Positions 6,456 to 6,872 of a DNA stretch of 6,872 nucleotides are shown piece after piece (position 1 is the stretch's first letter; each line of letters begins with the position of its first letter). A program made the translations under genes and the position numbers. The stretch spans positions 1 through 6,872 of the forward strand of contig JAHDSP010000087.1 of assembly GCA_018432645.1 (NCBI GenBank), read 5' to 3'. The notes under the pieces are model-generated. The model ran no database searches. It was not told where the DNA came from and saw nothing but the letters and a program-made list of their open reading frames with translations. The DNA comes from Bacteroidales bacterium (GTDB taxonomy: Bacteria; Bacteroidota; Bacteroidia; Bacteroidales; DTU049).

Positions 6456-6872
6456 ATGAAAGATATAGTATCAAATCTCCAAGAGCACCTCTCACAGGGT
6501 AAACAGCTCAATTTAGAATTTCTCAATAATCTCTACCATAAGATGAAACTTCAAGGCAACGACGTTGTAGATTATCAACATCTAAAAGCTCAGAGCGTCT
6601 CTCCACAATGCCCTCATTGTAAAAGCATACATATCAAGAAAAATGGCCACCAGCAAGGCCAGCAAATGTATAAATGCAAAAATTGTGGTAAAAACTTCCG
6701 AGAGACTACTGGCACCTTTGTCTATTACCTTCACAAAAAAGAATTAATGCTGGACTATATTCGCCTTATGCTTGAGGGTAAAACACTACGTCAATGTTCA
6801 AAAGAACTGCGTATCTCACTACCTACTAGCTTCGAATGGAGACATCGCATTCTATCTGCTCTCAGAAGCTTC
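6456..6872 (+). CDS. IS1595-family transposase, N-terminal part (cut by window end)
   Basis: The first 139 codons are present and the frame is still open at the last base. The product would catalyse cut or copy movement of its own insertion sequence. Residues 52-77 form a zinc ribbon, CPHC (52-55) and CKNC (74-77), followed by GKNFRETTGTF (78-88), the usual IS1595 order. A helix-turn-helix region follows, with the typical end FEWRHRILSAL (126-136). The DDE-type catalytic domain lies beyond the window, so whether the gene is intact cannot be judged. The start is supported by a perfect -7 promoter element 19 bases upstream; no Shine-Dalgarno is present. Composition differs from the resident genes: two 60-base blocks (6541-6660) have 24 and 27 G+C, against 18 in the helicase (1921-1980) and 19 in metK (4321-4380), and six leucines use CTC. 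This fits recent acquisition. IS1 InsA has a similar zinc ribbon but a different continuation. Confidence 0.87.
   Translation, partial: MKDIVSNLQEHLSQGKQLNLEFLNNLYHKMKLQGNDVVDYQHLKAQSVSPQCPHCKSIHIKKNGHQQGQQMYKCKNCGKNFRETTGTFVYYLHKKELMLDYIRLMLEGKTLRQCSKELRISLPTSFEWRHRILSALRSF

Larger units (their letters stand above)
6333..6872 (+). mobile_element. Left part of an IS1595-family insertion sequence (boundary uncertain)
   Basis: The transposase gene at 6456 implies an insertion sequence. The left boundary is only a guess, placed at the start of the G-rich island because composition changes there. No terminal inverted repeat or target duplication can be shown, since the right end lies beyond the window. 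Confidence 0.3.

Noticed and set aside
6250..6495. Minus-strand open frame of 81 codons with a hydrophobic product
   Set aside because: It arises from the T-rich complement of an A-rich intergenic region, overlaps the transposase start and its promoter, and shows no family pattern.

Overview
The window looks like a low-GC member of the Bacteroidota. Two things point that way. None of the four confident genes has a purine-rich Shine-Dalgarno sequence in front of its start. Two of them have a perfect copy of the Bacteroidota -7 promoter element (TAnnTTTG) just upstream, and a third has a one-mismatch version. The resident genes are AT-rich. Genus cannot be told from this sequence alone.

Layout, left to right. 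Positions 1-187 are non-coding apart from a small GC-richer patch with an imperfect direct repeat. Positions 188-3700 (minus strand) hold a large Dna2-like protein with a PD-(D/E)XK nuclease domain followed by a superfamily 1B helicase. Positions 3701-4184 are intergenic. This stretch holds a possible broken remnant of a Rex-like gene (3796-3906) and then a composite array of 14-, 8- and 7-bp repeats in which the plus strand has almost no G. The array runs up to the promoter of metK (4185-5480, plus strand), which encodes S-adenosylmethionine synthetase. Convergent to metK lies a hexapeptide-repeat acyltransferase gene (5569-6144, minus strand). A 311-bp divergent intergenic region with a promoter at each end and a G-rich island separates it from the start of an IS1595-type transposase gene (6456 onward), which is cut by the window edge.

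The genes do not form an operon. Neighbouring genes alternate in orientation, so each is probably transcribed alone: metK in core metabolism, the acyltransferase probably in surface polysaccharide modification, the nuclease-helicase in DNA repair or possibly defence, and the transposase as a mobile element.

No clearly new multi-gene system is visible. The points most worth a second look are the G-depleted periodic repeat array abutting metK, the four-cysteine insertion in the helicase of a Dna2-like protein that lacks the usual Fe-S cysteines, and the possible Rex remnant next to the array.
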